Assembly (NCBI RefSeq): GCF_004016515.1
Contig: NZ_SACT01000009.1
Location: forward strand, 124,001-188,000
From: Rubrivivax albus
GTDB lineage: Bacteria; Pseudomonadota; Gammaproteobacteria; Burkholderiales; Burkholderiaceae_C
DNA: 64,000 bases
Direction of reading: 5' to 3'
Position numbers and translations under genes: made by a program. The notes under the pieces were generated by a model, which did no database searches, was not told the DNA's origin, and saw nothing but the letters and a program-made list of their open reading frames with translations. Positions 56,637 through 64,000 of this stretch are shown one piece after another; position 1 is the stretch's first letter, and each line of letters begins with the position of its first letter.

Positions 56637-56658
56637 GACAGTGTCCTTCCTTCGCGGG

Positions 56659-58059
56659 TCAGCTGGTCTGCAGCTTGTGCGAGAACTTCAGGATGATGAA
56701 TTCGGCCGGCCGCACCACGGCCATGCCGATCTCGACGTTCATGCGGCCTTCGAGGATGTCCTGCGCGTTCATCGTCGTGCCCAGGCCGCAGCGCACGAAG
56801 AAGGCGTCCTTGGTGGTGGCGCCGGCCAGCGCGCCTTCGCGCCACTTCTGCGTCAGGTAGTTCTCGATCATCCCGCGCACCTTGACCCAGGTGTTCGCGT
56901 CGTTGGTCTCGAACACCGCCCAGTAGGTGCTCTTCTTGATCGACTCCTCGACCATCGTGAAGAAGCGCCGCACCGGCACGTAGCGCCATTCGTTGTCGTT
57001 GCCGGCCAGCGTGCGCGCACCCCAGACGAGCGTGCCCTTGCCGGCGAAGGCGCGGATGGCGTTGATGGACTTGCCGGTGGTCGGGTCGACGTTGAGTTCG
57101 TCCTGGCGCGCGTTGTCCAGCCGCACCATGGGCTCGACGACGTTCATGAGGCCGACGTTGGCCGGCGCCTTCCAGACGCCGCGCGCGGTATCGGTGGCGG
57201 CGTAGACGCCCGCCACGGCACCGCTGGGCGGCACGACGACGTAGTGATCGGCCAGCGCGGCCTTGGCGGCGTTGTAGGCCGCCGTGTTCCAGGCCGCATC
57301 GGTGGGGTCGCCCAGTTCGGCCAGCGTCACCGGGGCGCCGGCCGGGCCGGGCGGCTCGGTGATGGTGACCGAGACGTTGCTTTCGTCCGGCAGCACATGG
57401 TGGTTGTAGGACGTGCGCAGGTGCGGGTAGTACAGCGCGCCATGCTTGAGGTGCTGGTTGCCCACACGCGCGCGGTTGGCCAGCAGGGCTGCGTTGTCCT
57501 GCGCACCCGCACCACCGAAGAGGTCGAGGATGGCGAAGCGGTCGCCCAGGCGGCCGCACTGGGCCAGCATGTTCTGCGCCACGTCGTCGTAGCCCGTGCC
57601 GCCGAGGCCCGCGGCCTCGGGGCAGACGAGCAGGGTGGGCTCGTCTTCGAGCGCCACCAGGTCCATGCCGGCTTCCAGGGCCACGGCGTCCGGCGCTGCG
57701 CTGTAGTCGCCGACCGACACCACGTAGCACTTGCCACCACCGTTGTCGAAGAACATCTTGACCGCGTACCACAGCAGGTGCGGCGTGGCCGGCGGCGTGA
57801 CCACCGCGGTGTAGCCATCGGCCGCCGGGCCGGTGAGGGCCACGCCGATGGCTGGCCCGGCCGGCGGGCCGTAGTGCTGCTCGAACTCCGCGAAGCTGTA
57901 GATCTTGGTCGGGCGGTTCAACAGGTCGCCGTCGAGCACCCTGGTGGCCGTGGACGTGTAGCCGACGAAGGCGGGAATGGCCGACTCGACCTCGGCCACC
58001 GACGGTGGAAAGACCGAGATCTCCTCGACATAGACGTCCGGGGTTCTGTAGGTCGGCAT
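56659..58059 (-). CDS. eCIS contractile sheath protein (Afp2-4-like)
   Basis: A 466-residue sheath subunit. The frame extends upstream into the neighbouring gene, but the ATG at 58059 preceded by CGAGGAGT gives the family start MPTYRTPDVYVEEISVFPPSV. IPAFVGYTSTA, AFAGKGTLVWGARTLAGNDNEWRYVPVRRFF and the C-terminal AEFIILKFSHKLQ are characteristic. The C-terminal strands lock neighbouring subunits together. Afp has three sheath genes; this locus has only one, as in several simpler eCIS types. Confidence 0.95.
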   Translation of the reverse strand: MPTYRTPDVYVEEISVFPPSVAEVESAIPAFVGYTSTATRVLDGDLLNRPTKIYSFAEFEQHYGPPAGPAIGVALTGPAADGYTAVVTPPATPHLLWYAVKMFFDNGGGKCYVVSVGDYSAAPDAVALEAGMDLVALEDEPTLLVCPEAAGLGGTGYDDVAQNMLAQCGRLGDRFAILDLFGGAGAQDNAALLANRARVGNQHLKHGALYYPHLRTSYNHHVLPDESNVSVTITEPPGPAGAPVTLAELGDPTDAAWNTAAYNAAKAALADHYVVVPPSGAVAGVYAATDTARGVWKAPANVGLMNVVEPMVRLDNARQDELNVDPTTGKSINAIRAFAGKGTLVWGARTLAGNDNEWRYVPVRRFFTMVEESIKKSTYWAVFETNDANTWVKVRGMIENYLTQKWREGALAGATTKDAFFVRCGLGTTMNAQDILEGRMNVEIGMAVVRPAEFIILKFSHKLQTS

Positions 58060-58078
58060 GGCGTGCGACTCCTCGGGT

Positions 58079-59083
58079 TCAGGGCTGGCTGAGGTGAACG
58101 ACGAACTGCGCGTCGTGACGGTCTGCGCCGGGCTGGGGCAGGTGGCCCACCAGCACGTCGCCGTTGCGTTGCAGTTGCAGGCCGCGCGGGCCGCTGGCGC
58201 GCCGCGCCACCGCCGCGCGCGACTGGAACAGCGCGATGCGGGCGTCGCCCGCGGGGTCGAGCAGGTCGGTGCCCAGGTGGCTGGCACCGAAGCCGGCGGC
58301 GGCGATGCGGTCGAACTCGATCACCGGCCGTGCGTCGGCCACCGCACCGGCATCGACCACGTTGACCTGCGCGAACTGCGCTTCGTCGAAGTGCGAGGCC
58401 ACCACGTAGTAGCGCAGTGTGTCGCTCGCCGCGGCGAAGTCCAGCGTGAAGGTGTGGCCCGCTGCAACGTGACTGGCGGCCACGTTGAGGTCGAGCAGGC
58501 CCCACAGGCCCTGCAGGTCGGGATCGACGCGCAGGCGGCGCCGCACCGGCGGCCCCAGGCCCTGTTCCTCGACGAACCAGTCGCCCCGTGGCAGCGCCAT
58601 CGGCAGGGTCCAGCCGTCGTCAGCGGCCTGCAGTTCGGTCTGCATGACGAGCGCGCCGGCGGCGTCGAACAGCCGCATCGCCAACGGACGGGCGGTGTCC
58701 TCGGCCGACAGGCGCGGCCGGTGGCCGGTGACCTGCAGGCCCTGCGGGCCGGCGAGCGTGTCCGGGTCGGCACTGTTGTCCCAGGCGCGCACCAGACCGG
58801 GCGCGATGCCGTCGTCCGCGGTCACACCGGCAAACGCCGTGCTGCTCGGCACGAGCCCGAAGCTCAGGTTCACGCCGGTCAGCGGTGCCCGGGGTGCATC
58901 GGCCTCGTCCACCTCCATCAGGACATGGAGCCGACCACCGCGCTCCCGCGCCATCGCGTGCACACCCGCCAGGCGCTGCTGCGTGGCTGGCGGCACGACG
59001 AAGCGCAGTGCATCGGTGATCCCGCCCCAGAACGCATGCCGCACTTCCAGGGTCCAGAGGGTGCGGAACGCGATGCGGGCCAT
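58079..59083 (-). CDS. eCIS-associated protein of unknown function, 334 residues
   Basis: No named domain is recognised. The N-terminus reads RIAFRTLWTLEVRHAFWGGITDALRFVVPPATQQRL, and the central part (PLAMRLFDAAGALVMQTELQ, then LPRGDWFVEEQGLGP) alternates in a beta-rich, immunoglobulin-like way. There is no signal peptide or membrane helix. Genes of this size and position, between the DUF4255 cap gene and the sheath, occur in other eCIS loci. A cap or sheath-adaptor role, or surface decoration, is possible. Gaps of 10 and 19 bases place it firmly in the operon. Confidence 0.78.
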   Translation of the reverse strand: MARIAFRTLWTLEVRHAFWGGITDALRFVVPPATQQRLAGVHAMARERGGRLHVLMEVDEADAPRAPLTGVNLSFGLVPSSTAFAGVTADDGIAPGLVRAWDNSADPDTLAGPQGLQVTGHRPRLSAEDTARPLAMRLFDAAGALVMQTELQAADDGWTLPMALPRGDWFVEEQGLGPPVRRRLRVDPDLQGLWGLLDLNVAASHVAAGHTFTLDFAAASDTLRYYVVASHFDEAQFAQVNVVDAGAVADARPVIEFDRIAAAGFGASHLGTDLLDPAGDARIALFQSRAAVARRASGPRGLQLQRNGDVLVGHLPQPGADRHDAQFVVHLSQP

Positions 59084-59093
59084 GCCGATGCCC

Positions 59094-59663
59094 CTAGCGT
59101 CCGCCGACCGAGGCCTGGATCACCGTGATCGGCAAGCCCGTGCCCTGCGGCTCGCTGTCCTGCAGCACCACCATGCGCAACCGGTACAGCACCGACGGCA
59201 GCTGCCGCGCGCCGATGGCCGACCACATCTGGCTGACCTGCTCCGGCCCCCAGCTCAGCAGTTCCATCGTCAGCCGCTCCACGCCCGGCGGCAGATCCGG
59301 CGACTCGGCGGCGCTGAACACCGGGCGGGCCTGGAAGAAGGCCATCAGGTGCGACAGGGTGCGCATCGCGGTGCCGTACTGCTGGAAGCGGCCGGCGAAC
59401 AACAGCACCAGGTTCAGCCGCAGCGGCGGCGGCAGGCTGACCTCGCGGCCACCGACGAGGGTGCGCTCCGGCAGCTGGCTGCGCAGTGCGCGTTCCTCCT
59501 CGACCTGGAACATCAGCAGCCGGGTCGTGTCCATCGGCCCCGTCCAGCGGCCGGCGTCGTCCACCACCGTGCCCGGCGTCACCGCACCGAGCTCGCTGCC
59601 CGTCCGCCGCAACAGGTGGGCGTTGGCCTCGTCGGCCAGGAATTGCAGCGCGGTGTCGATCAC
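59094..59663 (-). CDS. DUF4255 protein, eCIS tail terminator/cap (Afp16-like)
   Basis: A 189-residue DUF4255 protein. The frame extends upstream, but the GTG at 59663 gives VIDTALQFLADEANAHLLRRTG, the usual start of this family. PPLRLNLVLLFAGRFQQYGTAMRTLSHLMAFFQ and SWGPEQVSQMWSAIGARQLPSVLYRLRMV are the conserved core. Afp16 caps the tube and sheath and stabilises the particle when it has reached its length. It is the first gene of the eCIS operon; the upstream 140 bases, shared with the divergent YdjM-like gene, must contain the promoter, although no convincing one was found. The ribosome-binding site is weak. Confidence 0.92.
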   Translation of the reverse strand: MIDTALQFLADEANAHLLRRTGSELGAVTPGTVVDDAGRWTGPMDTTRLLMFQVEEERALRSQLPERTLVGGREVSLPPPLRLNLVLLFAGRFQQYGTAMRTLSHLMAFFQARPVFSAAESPDLPPGVERLTMELLSWGPEQVSQMWSAIGARQLPSVLYRLRMVVLQDSEPQGTGLPITVIQASVGGR

Positions 59664-59803
59664 CTGCCGGGTTCTATGCCTCGCTCGCCGGGCCGGCAAA
59701 CCCTAGGGCTAGGGGCGGGTGACGATGCTGCAGCACCGCATTCGAGCGGCCCGGGAATGAGCCTCTGCCAGCGGTGGAAGGAGTGGGGCGACAGAATCCG
59801 GCC

Positions 59804-60811
59804 ATGGATTCCCTCTCGCAGATCGCGCTGGGTGCCGCCGTCGGCGTCGCAGCCATGGGTCGCCGCACGGCACCCTGGAAGGCCGCCGCCTGGGGCGCCG
59901 TGGCCGGCACCTTGCCCGACCTGGACGTGCTGATCGACCACGGCGACCCGATCCTGAACATGGTGCTGCATCGCGCAGAGACGCATGCGCCGTTCTGGCT
60001 GACGCTGTTTTCGCTGCCCTTTGCGATGGTGGTCGCTCGGCTGAGCGGCGAGTGGGACCGCTGGCGACGCTGGTGGTGGGCGATGTGGCTGGTGCTGGTG
60101 ACGCACCCGCTGCTCGACGCGATGACGGTCTACGGCACCCAGCTGGCGCTGCCGTTCAGCGACCACCCCTTCGGCGTCGGCAGCATCTTCATCATCGACC
60201 CGCTGTACACGCTGCCGTTGCTCGTGGGCGTGGTGTGGGCGCTGAGTTCATCGGCGGGGCAGGGGCGGCGGGCCAACGCTGTCGGCTTGATGCTCAGCAC
60301 CGCCTACCTGGGATGGACAGTGGCGGCCCAGGCAGCCGTGACCGACACGGCGCAGAAGGCCTTGGCGGTACAGGGCATCCGTGCCGAGCACCTGCTGGTG
60401 ACGCCCACCGCCTTCAACACCGTGCTCTGGCGCGTGGTGGCCGTGGACGGTGCGCACTACCACGAGGGCTTCCATTCGCTGCTGGACGAGGGCGACGCCA
60501 TCCGCTTCGACCGTTTCGACCGCGGCACCGCGCTGGCCGCCGACATCGGCGCTCAGGATGGCGTGCAGCGCATCCAGGCCTTCAGCAAGGGCTTCTGGGC
60601 GATGTGGGAGCAGAGCGGCCAGCTGGGCATCACCGACCTGCGCATGGGCCAGGAGCCGGCCTACATCTTCCGCTTTGCCGTGGCCGAGCGGCGCAGCCCG
60701 GTGGTGCCGCTGGCCGAATCGCGACAGATCGGCAGCCGGCCCGACGTGAAGCGCGGCCTGTCCTGGCTGTGGCGGCGTGCCGGCGGCGAACCGCTGCCGC
60801 CGCCACGCTGA
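59804..60811 (+). CDS. Membrane-bound metal-dependent hydrolase, YdjM-like
   Basis: A 335-residue inner-membrane protein. The first half has DSLSQIALGAAVGVAAMG, AGTLPDLDVLIDH and HRAETHAPFWLTLFSLPF, then HPLLDAMTVYGTQLALPF, the Asp/His pattern of the YdjM/DUF457 family of putative metal-dependent hydrolases. Four to five transmembrane helices are predicted in residues 1-190, and the C-terminal 140 residues are soluble. The ATG at 59804 is chosen; a GTG at 59774 is an alternative. E. coli ydjM is LexA-controlled, but no SOS box (CTGT-N8-ACAG) is visible here. The substrate is unknown. Confidence 0.88.
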   Translation: MDSLSQIALGAAVGVAAMGRRTAPWKAAAWGAVAGTLPDLDVLIDHGDPILNMVLHRAETHAPFWLTLFSLPFAMVVARLSGEWDRWRRWWWAMWLVLVTHPLLDAMTVYGTQLALPFSDHPFGVGSIFIIDPLYTLPLLVGVVWALSSSAGQGRRANAVGLMLSTAYLGWTVAAQAAVTDTAQKALAVQGIRAEHLLVTPTAFNTVLWRVVAVDGAHYHEGFHSLLDEGDAIRFDRFDRGTALAADIGAQDGVQRIQAFSKGFWAMWEQSGQLGITDLRMGQEPAYIFRFAVAERRSPVVPLAESRQIGSRPDVKRGLSWLWRRAGGEPLPPPR

Positions 60812-60824
60812 GCGCACCGGCCCG

Positions 60825-63800
60825 TCAGTCGCCGCCGCTGGCGGCCTGCATCTCCTGCGCAAGCTGCTCACCCTGTCGCGCCCGCGGCGCCGACCAGCGC
60901 GCGATGCCCAGGTACAGCACCGGCGTCAGGAAGAGCGTGAACAGCGCCGCCAGCGACAGGCCCCCGAAGATCACCGCGCCGATGGACACGCGCGCCTCCG
61001 CCCCCGGCCCGGCCGACAGCAGCAGCGGCAGCGCGCCCAGCACGGTAGAGACCATGGTCATCATGATCGGCCGCAGCCGCGTGGTGGCGGCCTCGAAGGC
61101 CGCGTCGCGCACGCTGCGGCCCTGGTCGCGCAGCTGGTCGGCGAACTCCACCATCAGGATGCTGTTCTTGGCCATCACCCCTACCAGCAGCAGCAGGCCG
61201 ATCTGGCTGTAGAGGTTCAGCGACACGCCGCCGAAGGTCATCGCGTAGACGGCCGCCGCCAGCCCGAACGGCACGGTGGACAGCACCACGGTGGCGCTGG
61301 TCACGCTCTCGAACTGCGCCACCAGCACCAGGAAGACCACCAGCAGCGCGATGGCGAAGGTCAGCTGCACATCACGGGCCGTTTCCTCCAGCGTGGCCGC
61401 ATCGCCACGGAACAGCAGGCCCATTTCCGGCGGCAGCTCGCGCGTGGCCAGCGCGCGCAGCTGGTCCACCACCTGCTGCAGCGGTACGCCGGCGGCCACG
61501 GCGGCGTCGATCTCCACCGCTCGGCGCTGACCGAAGCGGTTGAGCTCGGCGGCGATGGCACCTTCCTCGAAACGTACGAACTGCGCCAGCGGCACCAGGC
61601 GGCCGTCGGCGGCGCGCACCTGGAACATCAGCAGGTCGCTGGGGTCGGTGGCGGCGCGCCGGGCCGACTCCACGAACACCGGCACCGCGCGGTCGCCTCG
61701 ACTGAGTTCGTCGACCTCGTAGCCCTGCACCAGCGCGCGCAGCGCGGCGTCCAGCCCCGCCACCGGCACACCCAGCGCCGCGGCGCGCTCGCGGTCCACC
61801 TGCAGGCCCAGCTGCGGCTGTGACACGTTCCAGTCCACGCGCAGGTCCTGCAGTGCCGGGATCTCGCGTTCGATGGCCGCGGCAAAGGCGAAGGCCTGCT
61901 CGGCGATCGCCGCGTGCGTGTCGCCGGTGATCGCCATGCGCACACTGCCGTCGCTGGGCCCGCCACCGCCCAGGCTGCTGCCACCGCCAAACACCCGCAC
62001 GCGGGCCCCTGGCAGGCGGTCGAGCAGCGGCTGCAGACGCGCGGCCACCTGCTGCTGCGTGACCTCACGGTCGGCCCAGTCGGCCAGCGGCGCGATGATC
62101 TCGGCGCGGTGCGGGTCCCAGCGTCCGGTGATGGTGAACACCTGCGTGACCAGGCCCTCGTCCACCAGCGGCTGCAGCAGCGGCAGGGCCAGGTCCAGCT
62201 GGCGGTCGGCGTAGGCCAGCGCGGCACCGTCGGGGCCGTCCAGGCGGATGCGCAGCACGCCGCGGTCCTCGGCTGGGGCCAGTTCACTCGGCAGGCTCTG
62301 GTGCAGCCACAGTGCACCGGCGCCCAACGCCAGGCACAGCGCGAACACGGCCCAGGCCCGCCGCAGCGCCCAGGCCAGCGCCCGCGTGTAGCCCGCCGCG
62401 ACCGGACGGCCGATGCGCGCCAGCGATCGTTGCACCGGCCCGGGCGGCCCGTCGGGCGGGATGCGCGCGGCCAGCATCGGCCCCAGCGAGAGGGCCGCGA
62501 AACTGGACAGCATCACCGCGATGGCCATCACCCAGCCGAACTCGGTGAACAGCCGCCCGGTGGTGGACGGCAGGAAGGAGATGGGCACGAACACCGCCAC
62601 CAGCGTGGCCGTGGTGGCCATGATGGCGAAGAAGACCTCCCGTGTGCCCAGCACCGCCGCCGCGCGCGGCCCCAGGCCGGCGGCGCGCCGGCGCTGGATG
62701 TTCTCCAGCACCACGATGGCGTCGTCCACCACCAGGCCGCTGGCCAGCACCAGGGCCAGCAGGGTCAGCAGGTTCAGCGAGAAGCCCAGCAGCCAGATGG
62801 CCGCCAGGGTGCCGATCAGCGAGATCGGGATCGCCACCGCCGGCACCAGCGTGGGCCGCCAGCGGCCCAGGAACAGGCCCACCACGGCCACCACCACCAC
62901 CGCGGCGATCAGCAGGCTGGCCACCACCTCGCTGAGCGCACCTTCGATGAAGATGGCCTCGTCGGCCACCACGCTGACCTGCAGCGCCTCGCCACGCGCA
63001 TTGATGCGCTCCACCACGCGCCGCACGCCTTCGGAGATGGCCACGCTGTTGGACTGCGCCTGGCGCACGACGCCCACGTTGATGACGTTGCGCCCGTCCA
63101 GCCGCACGTAGGCCGTGGCGTCGGCCGGCGCCAGCACGATGTCGGCCAGGTCGCGCAGGTACACGCCGGGCCGCAGCTGCAGCGCGCCCAGCTGCCCGGG
63201 TTCGGTGAGCGACGCGTTGGCGCGCACCAGCACCTGCAACTCGCCGCCCTGCAGGCTGCCGGCCGGCACATCGGCGCGCGCGCTGCGCAGCGCGGCCACG
63301 ACCTCGTCCACGGCCACGTTGCGCGCCGCCAGGCGGGCCGGGTCCAGGCGCACGCGCATCACCGTCTCGCGGCCGCCGAACAGGGTCACGTCGGCCACGC
63401 CGGGCACGGCCACCAGTTCCGGTTCGAGTTGTTCCTCCACCGCCCGCGTGAGCTGGTCCACCGACAGCACGCGGCTGGCCACGGCCAGCTGGATGACCGG
63501 CTCGGCGTCGGCGTCGGCCTTGACGATGCTGAGGTTCTGCACGCCCGCGGGCAGCTGCGACTCGACGCGCGAGATGGCGTCGCGCACATCGTTGGCGGCG
63601 TCCACCAGGTTCACGTCGGGGCTGAACTCGAGGATGACGCGCAGGTTGCCTTCCTCGCTGCCGGCGCGCACCTGCACCACGCCGGGCACGCGGGCGGCCG
63701 CGCCTTCGAGCACGCGCGTGACCTCGGCGTCCAGCGTCTCCGGCGCCGCCCCGGGGAAGTCGGCGCGCACGGCGACGATGGGGCGGTCGACGTTGGGCAG

Positions 63801-63950
63801 CTCGCGCAGCTCCACGCCGCGCAGCGCACCCAGGCCGGCGATGACGATCAGCAGGTTCAGCACCACCACCAGCCAGGGGCGGCGGATGCTCAGCGCGGGC
63901 AGGTCGGTGGCGCGGTCGGCGGCCGGCGGGGCGTTGTCACCCGGGCTCAC
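60825..63950 (-). CDS. RND-family efflux permease (HAE-1/AcrB type)
   Basis: A 1041-residue inner-membrane proton-driven exporter of full length. It begins with a GTG at 63950. The first transmembrane helix is RPWLVVVLNLLIVIAGLGAL, followed by the porter loop (ELPNVDRPIVAVRADFPGAAPETLDAEVT). The central helices include LASGLVVDDAIVVLENIQRRR, with the two Asp residues of TM4 that relay protons. The second half repeats the pattern, with ILMVEFADQLRDQG near the end. It resembles the MdtBC/MexK-like branch more than AcrB itself. The start overlaps the stop of the upstream gene (GTGA). Confidence 0.95.
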   Translation of the reverse strand: MSPGDNAPPAADRATDLPALSIRRPWLVVVLNLLIVIAGLGALRGVELRELPNVDRPIVAVRADFPGAAPETLDAEVTRVLEGAAARVPGVVQVRAGSEEGNLRVILEFSPDVNLVDAANDVRDAISRVESQLPAGVQNLSIVKADADAEPVIQLAVASRVLSVDQLTRAVEEQLEPELVAVPGVADVTLFGGRETVMRVRLDPARLAARNVAVDEVVAALRSARADVPAGSLQGGELQVLVRANASLTEPGQLGALQLRPGVYLRDLADIVLAPADATAYVRLDGRNVINVGVVRQAQSNSVAISEGVRRVVERINARGEALQVSVVADEAIFIEGALSEVVASLLIAAVVVVAVVGLFLGRWRPTLVPAVAIPISLIGTLAAIWLLGFSLNLLTLLALVLASGLVVDDAIVVLENIQRRRAAGLGPRAAAVLGTREVFFAIMATTATLVAVFVPISFLPSTTGRLFTEFGWVMAIAVMLSSFAALSLGPMLAARIPPDGPPGPVQRSLARIGRPVAAGYTRALAWALRRAWAVFALCLALGAGALWLHQSLPSELAPAEDRGVLRIRLDGPDGAALAYADRQLDLALPLLQPLVDEGLVTQVFTITGRWDPHRAEIIAPLADWADREVTQQQVAARLQPLLDRLPGARVRVFGGGSSLGGGGPSDGSVRMAITGDTHAAIAEQAFAFAAAIEREIPALQDLRVDWNVSQPQLGLQVDRERAAALGVPVAGLDAALRALVQGYEVDELSRGDRAVPVFVESARRAATDPSDLLMFQVRAADGRLVPLAQFVRFEEGAIAAELNRFGQRRAVEIDAAVAAGVPLQQVVDQLRALATRELPPEMGLLFRGDAATLEETARDVQLTFAIALLVVFLVLVAQFESVTSATVVLSTVPFGLAAAVYAMTFGGVSLNLYSQIGLLLLVGVMAKNSILMVEFADQLRDQGRSVRDAAFEAATTRLRPIMMTMVSTVLGALPLLLSAGPGAEARVSIGAVIFGGLSLAALFTLFLTPVLYLGIARWSAPRARQGEQLAQEMQAASGGD

Positions 63951-64000
63951 GCCGGCGCCCCGCCGTTGCGGCCGACGACCTCCACCGCGCGCCCGTCGCG
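63947..64000 (-). CDS. C-terminal end of a probable RND periplasmic adaptor (membrane fusion protein)
   Basis: Only the last 17 codons and the stop are in the window: RDGRAVEVVGRNGGAPA, then TGA overlapping the RND permease start as GTGA. A final strand of the form DGxxVEVV with a short Gly/Ala tail is typical of HlyD/MexA-type adaptors, and adaptor genes usually precede the permease in this way. The assignment rests mainly on position. Confidence 0.55.
   Translation of the reverse strand, partial: RDGRAVEVVGRNGGAPA

Larger units (their letters stand above)
37004..59663 (-). other. Complete extracellular contractile injection system (eCIS) locus with cargo and immunity genes
   Basis: Seventeen minus-strand genes with gaps from -8 to 62 bases form one apparent operon from the DUF4255 gene at 59663 to the DUF4280 gene at 37004. 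All core parts of an Afp/PVC-like headless phage-tail particle are present: cap, sheath, two tubes, tube-spike adaptor, spike, PAAR-like tip, gp25, two baseplate wedge proteins, tape measure and AAA+ ATPase. T6SS-specific membrane-complex genes (TssJLM) and the ClpV unfoldase are absent, so this is not a type VI system. There is no obvious regulator, and no recognisable Afp13-type fibre gene. The locus lies between tRNA-Ser and a YdjM-like gene. Confidence 0.92.

Noticed and set aside
59664..59803. An SOS (LexA) box or a clear sigma-70 promoter between the eCIS and the YdjM-like gene
   Set aside because: No CTGT-N8-ACAG motif is present, and the only promoter-like match for the eCIS (TTTGCC and CATAGA) is weak and would start transcription almost at the GTG.

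Overview
The window comes from a high-GC, gene-dense chromosome. The organism is most likely a betaproteobacterium of the order Burkholderiales (Rubrivivax/Leptothrix/Ideonella-type lineages). This is inferred from the thrS-infC-rpmI-rplT-pheS-pheT-ihfA-merR order, an infC gene that appears to start at ATC after a Burkholderiales-type N-terminus, and the general character of the proteins. No rRNA, CRISPR array or insertion sequence was seen. No gap between genes exceeds about 300 bases.

Region 1 (1-13.2 kb) is mostly a tightly packed plus-strand catabolic cluster: the end of an M20 peptidase, a thiolase, a small exported Sel1-like protein, a DhlA-type haloalkane dehalogenase, an acyl-CoA dehydrogenase, a 63-residue membrane protein, two short-chain dehydrogenases, a hotdog thioesterase, a zinc-free medium-chain reductase, a GNAT acetyltransferase and an AidB-like flavoprotein. 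Many genes overlap by 1-8 bases, so translation is probably coupled. The logic is acyl-CoA oxidation and thiolysis, with a dehalogenase embedded in it. A CmpX/MscS-like membrane protein follows, interrupted by a one-base frameshift, and then a palindromic site and a small orphan ORF.

Region 2 (13.2-36.9 kb) is housekeeping: a DUF1223 protein, tex, a patatin-like lipase, the translation cluster thrS to ihfA/merR, tRNA-Pro(GGG), a cold-shock gene, clpS-clpA, mtfA, lpxH, two cyclophilins, cysS, an AlkA-like glycosylase, accA, tilS, lysC and tRNA-Ser(GCT). Upstream of thrS is a compact attenuator: a 13-residue leader peptide with six threonines, an intrinsic terminator, and a segment that can pair with the terminator's 5' arm instead. 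lysC has an internal ATG with a good ribosome-binding site at the point where other bacteria start a separate regulatory subunit.

Region 3 (37.0-59.7 kb, all minus strand) is a complete extracellular contractile injection system (eCIS, Afp/PVC-like). Transcription order is: DUF4255 cap, unknown protein, one sheath, two tube proteins, DUF5908, LysM adaptor, VgrG-like spike, gp25, two large baseplate proteins, an unknown 908-residue protein, tape measure, AAA+ ATPase, cargo toxin, immunity protein and DUF4280 PAAR-like tip. The cargo protein carries an N-terminal DUF4157 module and a long, partly duplicated helical middle. It ends in a segment that looks like an Ntox15 (Toxin_43) nuclease with an HxxD motif. 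The next gene overlaps it by 8 bases and encodes a GAD-like/DUF1851 protein, the family of the Tdi1 immunity protein that protects against the Ntox15 DNase Tde1. This is the most exciting system in the window: an eCIS that appears to carry an antibacterial DNase with its own immunity gene, whereas the experimentally studied Afp/PVC-type systems mainly target eukaryotic cells.

Region 4 (59.8-64 kb) holds a YdjM-like membrane protein and, on the minus strand, an RND efflux permease preceded by the last codons of what is probably its periplasmic adaptor.
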